The position numbers and the translations under genes are program-made. A DNA stretch of 64,000 nucleotides from Pontederia crassipes. Lineage: Eukaryota; Streptophyta; Magnoliopsida; Commelinales; Pontederiaceae. The notes below the pieces were generated by a model. The model had not been told where the DNA came from, did no database searches, and saw only the letters and a list, made by a program, of their open reading frames with translations. The stretch is from contig CM060198.1 in NCBI GenBank assembly GCA_030549335.1, positions 41,580,353 to 41,644,352 of the forward strand. Reading direction: 5' to 3'. Positions 1-10,940 of this stretch are shown in pieces; the stretch's first letter is position 1, and every line of letters begins with the position of its first letter.

Positions 1-229
1 TTCAAATTGATCGACCGATCCCTGTATCTTTCAAACTTTGAACTATTTAAACTCATTAAAAATCATAAAAATCATATTCCAAAAAAGATCATACAAATGT
101 AAGTGTTGTGCAACACTTTTAATGTTCAATTCATGTCAAAAGTGATATTGTATAACCAAGTCACTTTTAGTTTGAATTGATATGCAATCAAGAGTTAATC
201 ATTCCTAATTCCCTTCTAAGCATGCAAAA

Positions 230-934
230 TCATTCTTCACTTAAGGGTTTTGTAAATATGTCTGCAAGTTGAACTTCGGTGGACACATGTTCAATGGCAA
301 TGTTCTTAAGGGACACATGTTCTCTAATGAAATGATACCATAAGTCAATTTGTTTAGTCCTAGAGTGTTGAATTGGATTTTTGGTCATTTCTATAGCACT
401 TGTGTTATCGCACTTCATGGGTACATTTGAACAATTTACACCATAATCAAGTAATTATTGTTTTACCCATAGTATTTTTGCACAACAACTACCGGCGGCT
501 ATATATTCGGCCTCGACGGTAGAAAGTGCGATGGAGTTTTGTTTCTTGCTAGCCCATGAAATGAGAGAACTACCAAGAAAACAACACATCCCACTAGTGC
601 TTTTTCTATCAACTTTACACCCGGCAAAATCCGCATCGGTGTAGGCATGCAATTCAAATGGAGAATTTCTATCATACCAAATGCCTAAGTCACTTGTATG
701 CTTTAAATAACGCAATATTCTTTTTATAGCAATTAAGTGTGATTCTTTGGGAGCGGATTGAAACCTAGCACACAAACACACACTAAACATTATGTCCGGC
801 CTAGATGCCATAAAGTAGAGCAAACTACCAATCATACCTCTGTACTTTTTTTGATCAATGGACTTGCCTTTTTTATCTTTATTTAATTTTGTAATAGTGC
901 TCATAGGAGTTGTGCTCGGCTTGCATTCGTTCAT
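230..934 (-). pseudogene. copia pol C-terminal part: RT thumb and RNase H
   Basis: Two open segments in one reading direction (934-455 and 418-230) cover the end of reverse transcriptase and RNase H, which degrades the RNA strand of the RNA/DNA hybrid. Visible motifs are PMS near the start, GSLLYFMASRPDI, DADFAGCKVDRKSTSG, LSTVEAEYIAA, CDNTSAI and the final HFIREHV and ADIFTKPL. These are the standard RNase H landmarks of copia elements. The break at 419-454 and the lost connection to the RT segment at 998 show decay. The lineage call (Sirevirus) rests on residue patterns read by eye. Confidence 0.85.
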
Positions 935-997
935 CCCGAATCTTTTGAGTAGTTCCCTTGTATATTTTTCTTGATTAAGAAAAATACCTTCCTTGGA

Positions 998-1616
998 TTA
1001 TTTTACTTGTAGGCCTAGAAAGAAGGTGAGTTCTCCTGCAAGACTCATTTCAAATTCTTGTTGCATAAGAGTTTCAAACTTTTTGCATAGGCATTCATTA
1101 GTAGCACCATAAACAATATCATCAACATAAATGTGAACTATTAAAATATCATTTTTAAAATGTTTTAAGAACAATGTGGTGTCAACTTTCCCTTTCTGAA
1201 AACCATTTTCAATTAAAAATGAACTCAATCTTTCATACCAAGCTCGAGGGGCTTGTTTCAATCCATAAAGAGCTTTTGAGAGTTTGAAAACATGATGGGG
1301 AAAATCTGGATTTTCAAAACCTTGAGGTTGTTCAACGTAAACTTCCTCATTTATAAAACCATTCAAGAAAGCCGATTTAACATCCATTTGAAAAAGTTTA
1401 AAACCTTTATAGCATGCAAAAGTCAAAAGCATTCGAATTGCCTCAAGTCTAGCAACATGAGCAAAAATTTCATCAAAATCAATCCCTTCAATTTGTGAGT
1501 AACCCTTGGCCACTAATCTAGACTTATTTCTCACAATGACACCATTTTCATCTAACTTGTTTCGAAAGACCCATTTGGTTCCAACGATAGGATAGTCCGA
1601 GCCTTTCTACAAGTTT
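998..1616 (-). pseudogene. copia pol: reverse transcriptase core
   Basis: A 178-residue open segment (1534-998) carries RT motifs in order: [21 protein letters not shown] block (here [10 protein letters not shown]), [11 protein letters not shown] with the first catalytic aspartate, [17 protein letters not shown], and YVDD (in [12 protein letters not shown]). The YVDD box is intact, unlike the other RTs in this window. Between 1535 and 1616 the frame is lost, separating this segment from the integrase end. Acts in cytoplasmic virus-like particles to copy element RNA into cDNA. The whole pol could not be made as one protein. Confidence 0.88.
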
Positions 1617-3250
1617 TCACACTTGATTTCTTTCAAAATTATTTAATTCCTTATGCATTGCTTTTATCCAGTTTGGATCTTCAAGTGCTTCATCTATATT
1701 ATTGGGCTCATAATTTGCAAGAAAAGCCGAAAAAGCACACAGGTTTTTTAGAGAATTTCTAGTTTTTATACCACCATTTATATTACCTATAACTTGGTCA
1801 AGTGGATGTGATAAGGCATGTCTCCAATTTCTTGGGATGATTTGATTCTCTTCTCTTTGAGGTACTTCCATTTCTTCCACCTTTGGAGTGTTATCTTTTG
1901 CTTCTTCTATGTCCACAACTTCAAGTTTTCTTTGTACTTCAACTATTTCTTCTTCATCATCATGTGCTTGTTTGCTCAAAGAATCATTAGTTTCATTGAA
2001 TTTAACATTAATACACTCTTCAACAACTAATGTTCTTTTGTTGTATACTCTATAGGCTTTACTTGTATTAGAATAACCAAGAAAAATACCATCATCACAT
2101 TTATCGTCAAATTTACCTAGTTTATCTTTAATGTTCAAGATATAACATTTACATCCAAAAACTTTAAAATAGGAGATGTTTGGTTTCTTACCAAATAGCA
2201 TTTCAAAACATATTTTCTTTTCAAGAGGTCTAAGTAGAATTCTATTGAGAACATAGCAAGATGCATTTACGGCTTTCGCCCAAAAATATTTTGGTAATTT
2301 ACTTTTATTTAAGATTGTTCTAGCCATTTCTTGTATAATTTTATTTTTTCTTTCTACTACTTCATTTTGTTGAGGTGTTCTAGGAGTGGAAAAATTATGA
2401 GTAATTCCATTTTCTTCGAAAAATAATTCAAATTTATGATTTTCAAATTCTCCTCCATGGTCACTTCTAATTTTTGAAATCTTTTGTTCAAATTCATTTT
2501 GAACCCTTTTTGCAATTTGGAAAACATGTTTAGCGTCTCATCTTTACTAGCGAGAAAAATTGTCCAAGTGAAACGAGAGAAATCATCAACAATTACAAAT
2601 ATATATCTTTTTCCTTCTAAACTAGTCACATCAATAGGCCCAAAGAAATCAAGATGTAAAAGTTCCAAGGCCCTATGCGTACTAATAACTCCTTTTAATT
2701 TAAAAGAACTTTTGGTTTGTTTACCTTTTAAACATGAATCACAAATATTGTTTTTCTCAAATTTGATCTTAGGTAAGCTTCTAACCAATTCATGATTTGA
2801 GAGTTTATTTAGCAATTTATAATTTGCATGTCCTAATCTCCTATGCCACAAGTTTATGTCTTCATGCATGACACTAAGACATTTTTCATTTTTCAAGTTA
2901 TCAAAATCAATTTTGTATACATTATTGTACCTAAATCCCATGTGTAAAACTTTGTTATTTTCATCTAGTATCAAACATTTGTCCTTTTCAAATTTAACTA
3001 AATAATTTTTATCACAAAGTTGACTTATGCTAATTAGATTATGTTTTAGATTTTCAACAAGCCAAACATTTTCTAAATACACTTTGTCATTCTTACTAAT
3101 ATTACCTATACCAATTATTCTTCCTTTGCTATTGTCTCCAAAAGTGACTTTACCTCCATTTTTCTTTTCCAAATTGATGAAATTTGAGGCATCGCCGGTC
3201 ATATGTCTTGAGCATCCACTATCCAAATACCATTTACCTTCATTGTACAT
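1617..3250 (-). pseudogene. copia pol: aspartic protease and integrase
   Basis: The upstream segment (3250-2357) starts with the protease motif WYLDSGCSRHMTG (active-site D-S-G). It continues through the GAG-pre-integrase region and the integrase zinc site (H..H: HRRLGHANY; C..C: CDSCLKGKQT), then the catalytic-core start LLHLDFFGPI and VDDFSRF. A frameshift near 2460 disrupts the second catalytic aspartate region. A second segment (2327-1617) carries the integrase C-terminal part (KYFWAKAVNASCYVLNR, FKVFGCKCY, GIFLGYS) and the acidic linker leading to RT. Protease matures the polyprotein and integrase inserts cDNA; neither is intact here. Confidence 0.87.
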
Positions 3251-3356
3251 AGAAGCTTCCTACAAGAAAGAAATTAGGAGTTTCATGTTTTTGGTACCCA
3301 AACTTGCTTGAGTCCATCTTGGTTAGTCATGGTCCTTTTCGGGACCCAAATTTTCT

Positions 3357-4934
3357 TCATTCCTTTACGTATTCCTTTCCTAATTCTGCAATCATAAGAA
3401 TAATGCCCTTCATATCCTGAAAACAAACAATTTGTGATCTTGTGTAATCATGCGATGCTTTAACAAATAAAATTCTTTTGTCATTCTTCTTTTCAAAAGA
3501 GGTGAAACCAAGTCCCTTTTTGTTTGAAGATATTCTGGATCCACTAAGCATGGCGTCTAACATTTTACTTTCATTTGAGAATTTTTCAAGTTCAAGTTTC
3601 AATTGATTAATTTCTTTGTTCAAACATGCACTTTCTACAATTTGTCTTTTACATATTGATTTTAGTGCACTATTTTTCGTTTTCAATTCTTCAATTGAGA
3701 GTTCTAATCTAGAGTTTTCTTTATTCAATATATCACACTTTTCACATGCTTTAACATTCTTATTTTTCTTTTGCAAAATTTCAAACTCTATTTTTATCTC
3801 ATTGTATTTCTTTTTTAGGCATCCATATTTATTAATTAGACCTCTAAACTCCTTATGCACATTGAAAGATTCACTATCACTATAGTTAGAGGAGTTAGAT
3901 GATACCTCATGGCTATTAGCCATTAGACATATGTGAGCTTCCTCGTCATCATTGGAAGAGGTGTTGGAGTCATTCTCTTCATCTTCACTTTCGTCCCAAG
4001 TGACTTGGAGAGCCTTTTTCTTCCTTCTTGAGCTTTCTCCATCTTTCTCCTTTTTGACCAAATTTGGACATTCATTTTTGTAGTGTCCAATCTTTTTGCA
4101 TTCAAAGTAAGTTATTTGGCTTTTGCTTAATGATCTTCTCTTGGAATAGCCTTTCTTCTTCTTAGTGAACCTGAGATATTTGTCAAGCTTCTTTGCATAT
4201 AGAGAAAGCTTCTTTTCATCAAGATCCTCATCTTCTTCACTTGTATCTTCCTCATCTTTGTTTGCTTTCAATACAAGTGTTTTTCTTTTTAGAGTATTTG
4301 CTTCTTCATCCTCCTTGATCCCGATCTCATAGGTCAAGAGTGAACCTATAAGATCATCAAAGTCCAACTTGTTTAAGTCCTTTTCTTCAATCACCGTCCT
4401 CTTTGTATGCCACTTGGAGGAGAGAGACCTGAGAAACTTTTTCACTTTTTGAGGATTAGTCCTTGGCTCGCCCAAAGAGGCTAAGCCATTTATAATATCA
4501 TTGAAGCGAACAACCATCTCATTAATAGATTCATTTTCAAACATTTTAAAAGAATCATATTGATGATTTAAAATATTTAATCTAGACTCCTTAACTTTAT
4601 CCGTTCCTTCATGAGTAATAATGAGTTTTTTCCAAATATCATTAGCACTTTTACAACTAGAAAATCGATCAAACTATGTTGGATCCAAAGCACAATAAAA
4701 AATATTTTTTGCTTTCCAATCTAATTTTACTGAAAGTCTTTCTCCTTCGGTATATTCAAAAGGTTTTTTCTTACTTAAATCAAAACCATTTTGAATAATG
4801 TCCCACATATCAATATCAATAGAACAAACATAGGCTTGCATCCTAATTTTCCAATATGCAAAATTCGATGCATTAAATAGTGGTGGACGATTAATAGATT
4901 GACCTTCGGAAAAACTGAAACCACTTGATACCAT
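3357..4934 (-). pseudogene. copia gag, broken by one stop and a mutated zinc knuckle
   Basis: Starts at the methionine at 4934 just inside the primer-binding site. The N-terminal block has NASNFAYWKIRMQAY, the retrotransposon gag (DUF4219/UBN2-type) signature. A single in-frame stop at about 4671-4673 splits the frame; both halves are in the same frame. Residues downstream include a long charged coiled-coil-like stretch and the zinc knuckle YFECKKIGHYKNEC, in which the first cysteine position of CX2CX4HX4C reads tyrosine. Gag packages element RNA into particles. The N-terminus closely matches the gag at 25230-25448. Confidence 0.88.
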
Positions 4935-4977
4935 AGCTCTAAAGATATTTTAAAATCTTAAAGCTAGAGCAACTTGA

Positions 4978-4990
4978 CTCTGATACCAAT
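4978..4990 (-). other. primer-binding site (tRNA-Met type)
   Basis: On the minus strand the bases immediately inside the 5' LTR read ATTGGTATCAGAG, complementary to the 3' end of plant initiator tRNA-Met. This fixes the element's orientation and the inner LTR edge. Confidence 0.9.
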
Positions 4991-5927
4991 TGTAGGATCG
5001 AAAGCACCAAGAGGGGGGGGGGGGGTGAATTGGTGAAATTAAATTTTCCAAAAATTCACCTTCGGAGAAAAACCGATAAAAACGATCACAATCAAATAAG
5101 GAATAATGTGTAGATGAAGAATAAAAAACAAACACAAGAAGCCACGATATGTTGATGAGGTTCGGCCTCAATACTTTGGCCTACGTCCCCTCTCCGACTT
5201 CTGGACCTCGAGACCGCCGAAGATTTACTATCTTTCTCTTTTCTTGTAGGGAGAGAACAATCCTCTTTAAACAATCACGCCTTCTTCTTTGCTCAAGAGG
5301 CTAGGCACACCTCTATACAAGGAGCTCTCAACCTCACTAGATTCAGAAAGGAAATGTTCCCTCTAACTCTTTTCTTTTACAAAAAAAATTTTCTCACACT
5401 CAAGACTAAGAAAATAAAAGGGAAGAAATTTGCAATTCTATGCTCAAAAACTTGAGAGGAGCTCTAGGATGTTCTTTGTTGCTTGGATGAATTTTCTTCA
5501 GACTTTGGCACTCCTTTTATAGGCTCCTAAGGGTGAGAATTCATTCAAAAAGTCTCCCCCAAATTTATCCTCAAAATTCTAGCCGTTACTGTTCATTTGA
5601 CTGATGGACCGGTCGACCGCTGGGATGGGCCGGTCGACCGGTCTATGTGACCGTTGTCTCATTTGTGTGCTTTGACGCTGTCCGGTCGATCGATCCTTCA
5701 ACCAATACAATGACCGATAGTGTCTCGACGTCGATCGGTCTATATTGTTGTCAACCGGTCTATCGACCGGTATAGTCTCGATGTCGACCGACATCTTGTT
5801 GTCTTTCCTTCCACCAAATATCAGTCGATCGGTGCTCATGATCGGTCGACCGATCGTGTCTGGAACTTTTTCTTCTAACTTTTAATTTGCCGAATTCTTC
5901 TACGAATCTGTTCATATCAATCCTACA
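4991..5927 (-). repeat. 5' LTR of the Sirevirus-like element
   Basis: 937 bp bounded by perfect 7-bp inverted termini TGTAGGA...TCCTACA. It abuts the primer-binding site and ends at CACTA-derived sequence. Near the inner edge is a run of 13 G (5013-5025 on +). The outer third has a cluster of palindromic GGTCGACC sites, including the perfect 12-bp palindrome CCGGTCGACCGG at 5630-5641. Confidence 0.92.
5513..5522 (-). promoter_or_regulatory. TATA box in the LTR promoter
   Basis: The minus strand reads CTATAAAAGG in the LTR. The same box in the same context occurs in both LTRs of the gag-only element (22539-22548 and 26229-26238), which supports it as the conserved LTR promoter. Confidence 0.65.
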
Positions 5928-6115
5928 CCTGTATTATCATCACTTGAGAGTATATTAGTAACTTTTAGGTCCATTTAATTTGTTAAGAGCCGAAAGACCA
6001 ATGACTTGGTCACGCCCACTGCTCTTAGGCTTCTATTAAGTCTCATCACATGTTCACTTGATTGGTGATGTTAGTACAAATAAATTTTTAAATGCGCAAT
6101 GTTTAAATTTTTTAG

Positions 6116-6660
6116 GATGAGTATAATGCAAAGATGGCTAAAAAGTACGGAGATGATCTGAGTACTCAGTCACCAGGTAACGTTTCTCAAAAGCGATTGA
6201 CATTTTTAATTTGTGTTTTTTTATGTTATATGATTTATATAATCTATAATGTTTATATGATTGTATAATTTTCCTATTTCGTAAAGAACCCTGTTATTTG
6301 GGAGGAGGTGGCCGGCACGACACGAGGATGATACCTGCATGGCCTAGGCATAGCTGCTCAGATACCTAGGAGGAGCGGAGGATATGCAGACGGCTCATCT
6401 ACTCTGAGCTCATTCACTGCACCTGATATGATGTAGTTATCGCAACAGCTATCATAGTAGATATCATTGCAGATATCGCAACAGCTATCGCAGCAGGTGT
6501 CACAACAGATATCGTAGCAATTGGCCCCTTTATTGCAGGCGATTTAGGGATTGATCCTGGCACAGAATCAATCCTCTTGAGGCTAAGGACCGAGCACATC
6601 GGGATCGAACGTCTGAAATGGCAACAACTCCCAAACTTAGGATAGAAAACTTTTACATTA
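6116..6660 (+). pseudogene. CACTA TNP1-like protein, last two exons
   Basis: An exon at about 6116-6178 encodes DEYNAKMAKKYGDD and ends at a GTAACG donor. After an intron, an exon from about 6290 encodes a decayed WEEVAGTTRG block. Then comes a glutamine/serine-rich heptad-like stretch (SQQLSQQ repeats, about 6425-6530) and a short C-terminus. This is the Ptta/En-Spm transposase C-terminal arrangement; the protein is thought to bind element ends. Frameshifts and an in-frame stop (at ARG-GLY to stop, about 6330) disrupt it. The matching exon in CACTA 2 is cleaner. Confidence 0.7.
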
Positions 6661-6894
6661 TATTAGATATGCTTTTGTTACTTATACTTTTGTTATTAGA
6701 TATACTTGTTAGTTCTACCTATACGTTTGGATTATATTAGTTTTGTTAGTTCAGTTTATTACTTTTCATAAGGTTATATTTTATATGATGCATGTGATTC
6801 TTGTGATCAATGATGAATGCATTTATATGCATTATATATTTGTATGGTGTGGGAAGGAAAGAAAATATGGTTGTGATGGGGCAAAAATGTCCGT

Positions 6895-7353
6895 AATTAG
6901 CGTCTCAATGGCGTTTCAAATATATGCGACGCGATGTTAAATATATCATCCTTAGCATCACTGTGGCGTCACATGAGCGTCGATGTAAGTATAACATTAG
7001 CGGCACAGTAGCGTCGGACTAGCATTGATGTAAGTATAAAACTAGCATCACTTTAGCGTCGGAATCGTGTTGATGTGATATGCACCACGTATGCATCTCA
7101 TTAGCGTCTCAGCTCTATTGCTCGCAATGATAACATTTGCGTCAACATAACATCGAGTTAGCATCTACAATTGTTGCTACTTGCGTCGTGTCTTGTGTTG
7201 GCACTATTGAGACGCTATCAGCTTTCGATTCCAGGTGTCTCATATTGTCAACGCTATAATGACGCCAATGTGATGCTAGTTTTTCCAGACAAGCAGTAGC
7301 GCCACATTAGCATCGCGAGTATTGTGTCACTATTTGACAATTTTCTTGTAGTG
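6895..7353 (+). repeat. CACTA 1 3' subterminal repeats
   Basis: Many copies of GCGTC/GACGC and close variants on both strands, interspersed with AT-rich spacers, run up to the terminus. The same motif crowds both ends of CACTA 2 and the end of CACTA 4. In En/Spm-type elements subterminal repeats are the binding sites of the TNPA/TNP1-type protein; here that role is inferred. Confidence 0.75.
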
Positions 7354-8074
7354 CTAGTGAAGAATATTTGGCCCGTCAGAAGAGTTTTTCTTCCTGTCGC
7401 TAATGCCATCCCTTGGAGTTGATGTTGTCGGGGTCCCTTAGTAGTCAGTACTGGGTCTCCTTCTCTATACTTGTTGCTCAGTGAGCTCTCCCTAGGCAAA
7501 ATCTTGTACGCAATGTACTAGAGCCCCATCTTCATCGCCGACGTGATGTATTATGCCTCTGCCGCCCAATCTGTCCCTAGTGGCAATCTGCATGAGCATC
7601 GTGCCGAGCCTCATGAATAGAAGGTGCATCATTGCTGCCCCATGCACACCAAGCATAGTGTCATAGGAGTTCAGAGCCTAGTACATCCTGGAGAGCTCTG
7701 TCCTCCTGCCGTAGTACCTACACCTCGAAGTCGACGTCCTTCTCTAGCTTGACCATCTGTCATTCCCTTTACCCATTTTGTGATAGGAGCACGAGGTCGA
7801 GCTTTCACTTGTCGGAAGCAACACTCTTCTTGTGTGTTCAGCGACCTACAACTAACATGAGCATTGTAGGAATCATCGAGAAGCCGATGGAAGTCCATGG
7901 TGGTCTTGTTTCTCCATTTGAGGGCGGTCAACCGAGAGCTTGAAGTGGATCCCCAGCCCCATGACGACTTTGAAGAAGCAATGTGTGCTACGATCGTGCA
8001 CAAAGTCGATAAGTAGGTAGTTGGACAGGTGAGAGGGCACGTCGCCGTACTTGGTCACCCACCAGTCATGGTAT
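7354..8074 (-). pseudogene. GT61 glycosyltransferase pseudogene, C-terminal part
   Basis: Reading minus-strand from 8074, the sequence continues the piece at 15470-15755 with DWWVTKYGDVPSHLSNYLL, THCFFKVVMGLGIH and FKLSVD. After a frameshift come DFHRLLDDSYNAHV, then LGVHGAAMMHLLFMR and, after another shift, PRESSLSNKYREGDPVL near 7490. These are the successive conserved blocks of plant glycosyltransferase family 61 (xylosyl/arabinosyl-transferase type, Golgi, xylan or N-glycan decoration). At least two frameshifts and stops are present. It is cut at the left by CACTA 1 and at the right by a solo LTR (duplication TGGTA at 8070-8074). Family call is by recognised motifs; substrate cannot be inferred. 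Confidence 0.82.
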
Positions 8075-8939
8075 GTAATGTCCTAAAGAAATAAAAAAAA
8101 GAAGAAAAGCAACTTGAAGTCCACCCGCACTCAGCCCAACAGCCCACAAGTCCCTAGTGCTACAGTGCCCTAAAAGGTGAAGCTCACCTACCCAGCCGAC
8201 ATCCCCCACAAAAATCTCATGCTCATGCTACAGTAACACCCCTTTCACTCATCTCCTCTCTCCCTCCAAACCCCCATTCGGCCAGCAAAGAAAAGAAGTC
8301 CCATTAGTGCTGCAGGAGGTCTTCACTATTATCCTTTGGTCAATAGCAAGCACCCTAGCTACAGTAAGCATGTTTTCTCCTCTCTTCTATGGATTATTAG
8401 CAAGGGATTAGCTCACCAAGCTCTCTCCTTCTCTCTCTAGTTACTGTAGCCGAACTAAGGGATTAAGGAAAGAAGCTAGGTTAAAGGAATCTTAATCAAG
8501 GTATGTTTGAGGGGATCCTAAATCTAATCACCCCTTAATGATGTATGTTGTGTGGATTAAAGGATTTTAAGGCCACACTAGGTCTTATTAAAGTATGATT
8601 AGGGGATATGCATTAGATGTTTCATGTTTCATTTGATTACTATTCTCTTGCTATCTATGATTAGAATGCCACGTGTTCATAGTTTAATTCTCTATTGCTC
8701 ATTATGCTTAGCATTAAGATGTTTATAGTTGTTATGTTAACTCATTATGAATTTGTTAAAGCTCATGTACATTTATGAACTTATTTAAGATGTTAGGTGC
8801 CCTTATGTGAAAACCTCATGTGGTTCATGATTAGAATGCTAAGAATGTTAAGAAATGTCTTATATGATGTTTGGATGCCAAAATGTGTTCAATATGTCAA
8901 TGTATGCAAGATTAGGAAGAAAATGATGTAAAAATCGTA

Positions 8940-9520
8940 TACCTATCGTCCTAGAACGGGCGACTGATTCATTATCGATCAACCGTTCTAGAGACAAATC
9001 GAGTCTTGCAACTTTGTCCAACTGTCGACCGATACATTAACGGTCATCCGTTTTGTAAGAGTCATTACATTCTGTGATTAGCGGACGATCGGACGCCCTA
9101 TTTCGGTCGCTCGAAAGCCATTTGATGGTCGATCGTTATATCAACGATCGTTCGATTTGAATGGTCGTTACATTCTATGATTAGCGGTCGACCAAACACC
9201 CTATTTCGGTTGTCCGATAGCCATGTAACGATCGACCGATATACTAGCGGTCGTCCGATTGAGAATTCATCACATTATATGATTAGCAGTCGAACCGAAG
9301 ATCAGTTTTGATCGTCCGAAAGACCTATATCGGTCGACCGATATTCCAACGGTCGTCCGTTTCAGAGAGCCATCACATTCTGTGATTAGCGGACGAACCG
9401 AACGCCCCATTTCGGACGCCCGAAAGGACCATAACGGTCGATCGATAATTCGACCGATCACCCGATATAAGATCAGCGGTCGACCGTCACCCAAAACAGT
9501 CATCCGATTCTGGAAGATGA
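8940..9520. repeat. tandem array, ~103-bp unit, in the solo LTR
   Basis: The anchor CATT(C/A)T(G/A)TGATTAGC recurs at 9068, 9171, 9273 and 9376, spacing 103, 102 and 103 bp, with partial units on both sides (about 5.5 units). Each unit carries GGTCGACCGATA-like and CGGTCGTCCGAT-like motifs, so palindromic CGGTCGACCG sites recur at regular distance. No coding potential is credible in it. Confidence 0.85.
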
Positions 9521-9711
9521 TTGGTTATGATTGAATGTCCACACTTAGCATGATTTGAAGTTTCTATGACCTTAAATAGGGTTAAAATAGGCAACATGTG
9601 TTGAATGATTGTATGTATTGATGAACATGATTAAAAGACAGATTGATGAAGGAGTGGCATTTTTATGACTCAGGATCAATCAGTACCCAACCTAAGACTC
9701 CACCGACAGGT

Positions 9712-9890
9712 GGGGAAAGACCTCATTGATGAATGAGGATAAAGACCTTGCCTTCGGGGAAGGATAAAGACCTTGCCTTCGGCGAAGGATAAAGACCTCA
9801 CCTTCGGGGAGGATAAAGACCTCGCCTTCGGGAGAGGATAAAGACCTCATCTACGGATGAGGATAAAGACCTCACCTACGAGGAGGATTA
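9712..9890. repeat. 25-bp minisatellite, about 7 copies
   Basis: GGATAAAGACCT starts at 9737, 9762, 9787, 9811, 9836 and 9861, with a diverged first copy at about 9712. Period is 25 bp (one copy 24). Between the constant parts, variable CTTCGGGGA or CTACGAGGA arms alternate. Confidence 0.9.
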
Positions 9891-10605
9891 TGATTTATGA
9901 GTCACTACCCTTCTCAATCGACAAGATAAGAAAGTATCTAAATAAAGATGGAAGATGAAAAGATGTAAAGACGAATGATGAATGACTTGGGACATAAAGA
10001 CAAAGATGATAAAGATGAAGAAGGCACCTATGAGGATGCATTATGAATGTCCACTTGTCACATCATATGATGTCATGAACAAAGATGACAAAGTAAAGTA
10101 AGACAAGATCATGATATGTAATAGCACAATGATATGTATGATGATAAGTTATGATATGCATGATCTAAAGATTATGATGTTACATGTTATCTTATCTTGC
10201 CATGATGATATGCTCACATTCCATATAGTATGCATAAGTAGCTCATAGCATGTATATGACTTATGTTCTATGATGATGAAATGCATATGCCATGTCATAT
10301 AGAAATCATGTTAAAGGATCATAGCATGCATGGGCCTCAACATACTCTAACGGGTGGATCCGTGCAGGTATGGAGGAGGCTTAGGTTCGGCAGCGAGAGC
10401 CTCGTGACGGCGACATTGCACATGGGTCTATCGGGCTACGGCCCAAATTGTTTACTTATTTTATGTCATGATGATGAACCCTTATAAGGGTGAAGTATGT
10501 ATGGCTTATGGGCCTCTTATCTAGTCATGTACTCCACTTGAACTCCCTTATGTATGATGAACACTCTATCGAATATACGTTAGAGCCTATTAGGCCCATG
10601 GGCCA

Positions 10606-10906
10606 TATTGATGTGCCTTGAATTATGTACCCTGCACCCAAAATTCTGAAAGAAAAAAATGAGAAAAAAAATGAGGATTTGTGGCGGAAGCGGAGGGCTT
10701 GGGCCGTTAGGGTTTTATATATGAGGGTTAGGGTTTTATATGATGTACTCTCTTTTTTGGCTCATAGTGAAATTCCTGGCAGTAGCCTCCTTTGCCCGTG
10801 GATCACATCGATCAAGAGAGTTTTACTACGTTAAATCTCTATGTTCATCTTCTCTTTCTTTCGTTGTTTTGATTATTCATCGACCCTCGGTGTTCTATTC
10901 CTAATA
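10606..10906 (+). repeat. 5' LTR of Tork-like element
   Basis: 301 bp, collinear with 14961-15280 with scattered substitutions. It lacks a short segment present in the 3' LTR after GTGGAT. It contains TTTTATATATG (10713-10723), a likely TATA box, also present in the 3' LTR at 15073-15083. Confidence 0.9.
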
Positions 10907-10908
10907 AA

Positions 10909-10920
10909 TTGGTATCAGAG
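10909..10920 (+). other. primer-binding site (tRNA-Met type)
   Basis: TTGGTATCAGAG directly after the 5' LTR, complementary to initiator tRNA-Met. Confidence 0.9.
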
Positions 10921-10940
10921 CCGAGTTTCTTTCTACGAAG

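Larger units (their letters stand above)
1..5927 (-). mobile_element. Ty1/copia retrotransposon, Sirevirus-like, 3' end outside window
   Basis: On the minus strand the order is 5' LTR, primer-binding site, gag, protease, integrase, reverse transcriptase, RNase H, which is the copia order. RT and RNase H segments (PKESH region, SKKQNS, STVEAEY) read like the Sirevirus/SIRE lineage. The 3' LTR lies left of the window; bases 1-229 are the noncoding stretch after RNase H. Gag and pol are broken by stops and frameshifts. The right flank (5928 on) is CACTA-transposon sequence, so this element inserted into a CACTA. The expected 5-bp duplication CCTGT at 5928-5932 cannot be checked because the left end is missing. 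Confidence 0.9.
5928..7353 (+). mobile_element. CACTA transposon 1, 3' end
   Basis: Right terminus is TTTTCTTGTAGTG ending at 7353, the CACTA inverted terminus CACTACAAGAAAA. Internal exons match the TNP1-like exons of the complete CACTA at 21097-35764 in opposite orientation. The rest of the element lies left of the inserted copia element and outside the window. The 3-bp duplication predicted at the right is CTA (7354-7356). It inserted into the GT61 pseudogene. Confidence 0.85.

Noticed and set aside
8940..9890. Regularly spaced repeats as a possible CRISPR array
   Set aside because: Units are contiguous tandem repeats in a plant LTR with no unique spacers; CRISPR is not expected in this genome type.
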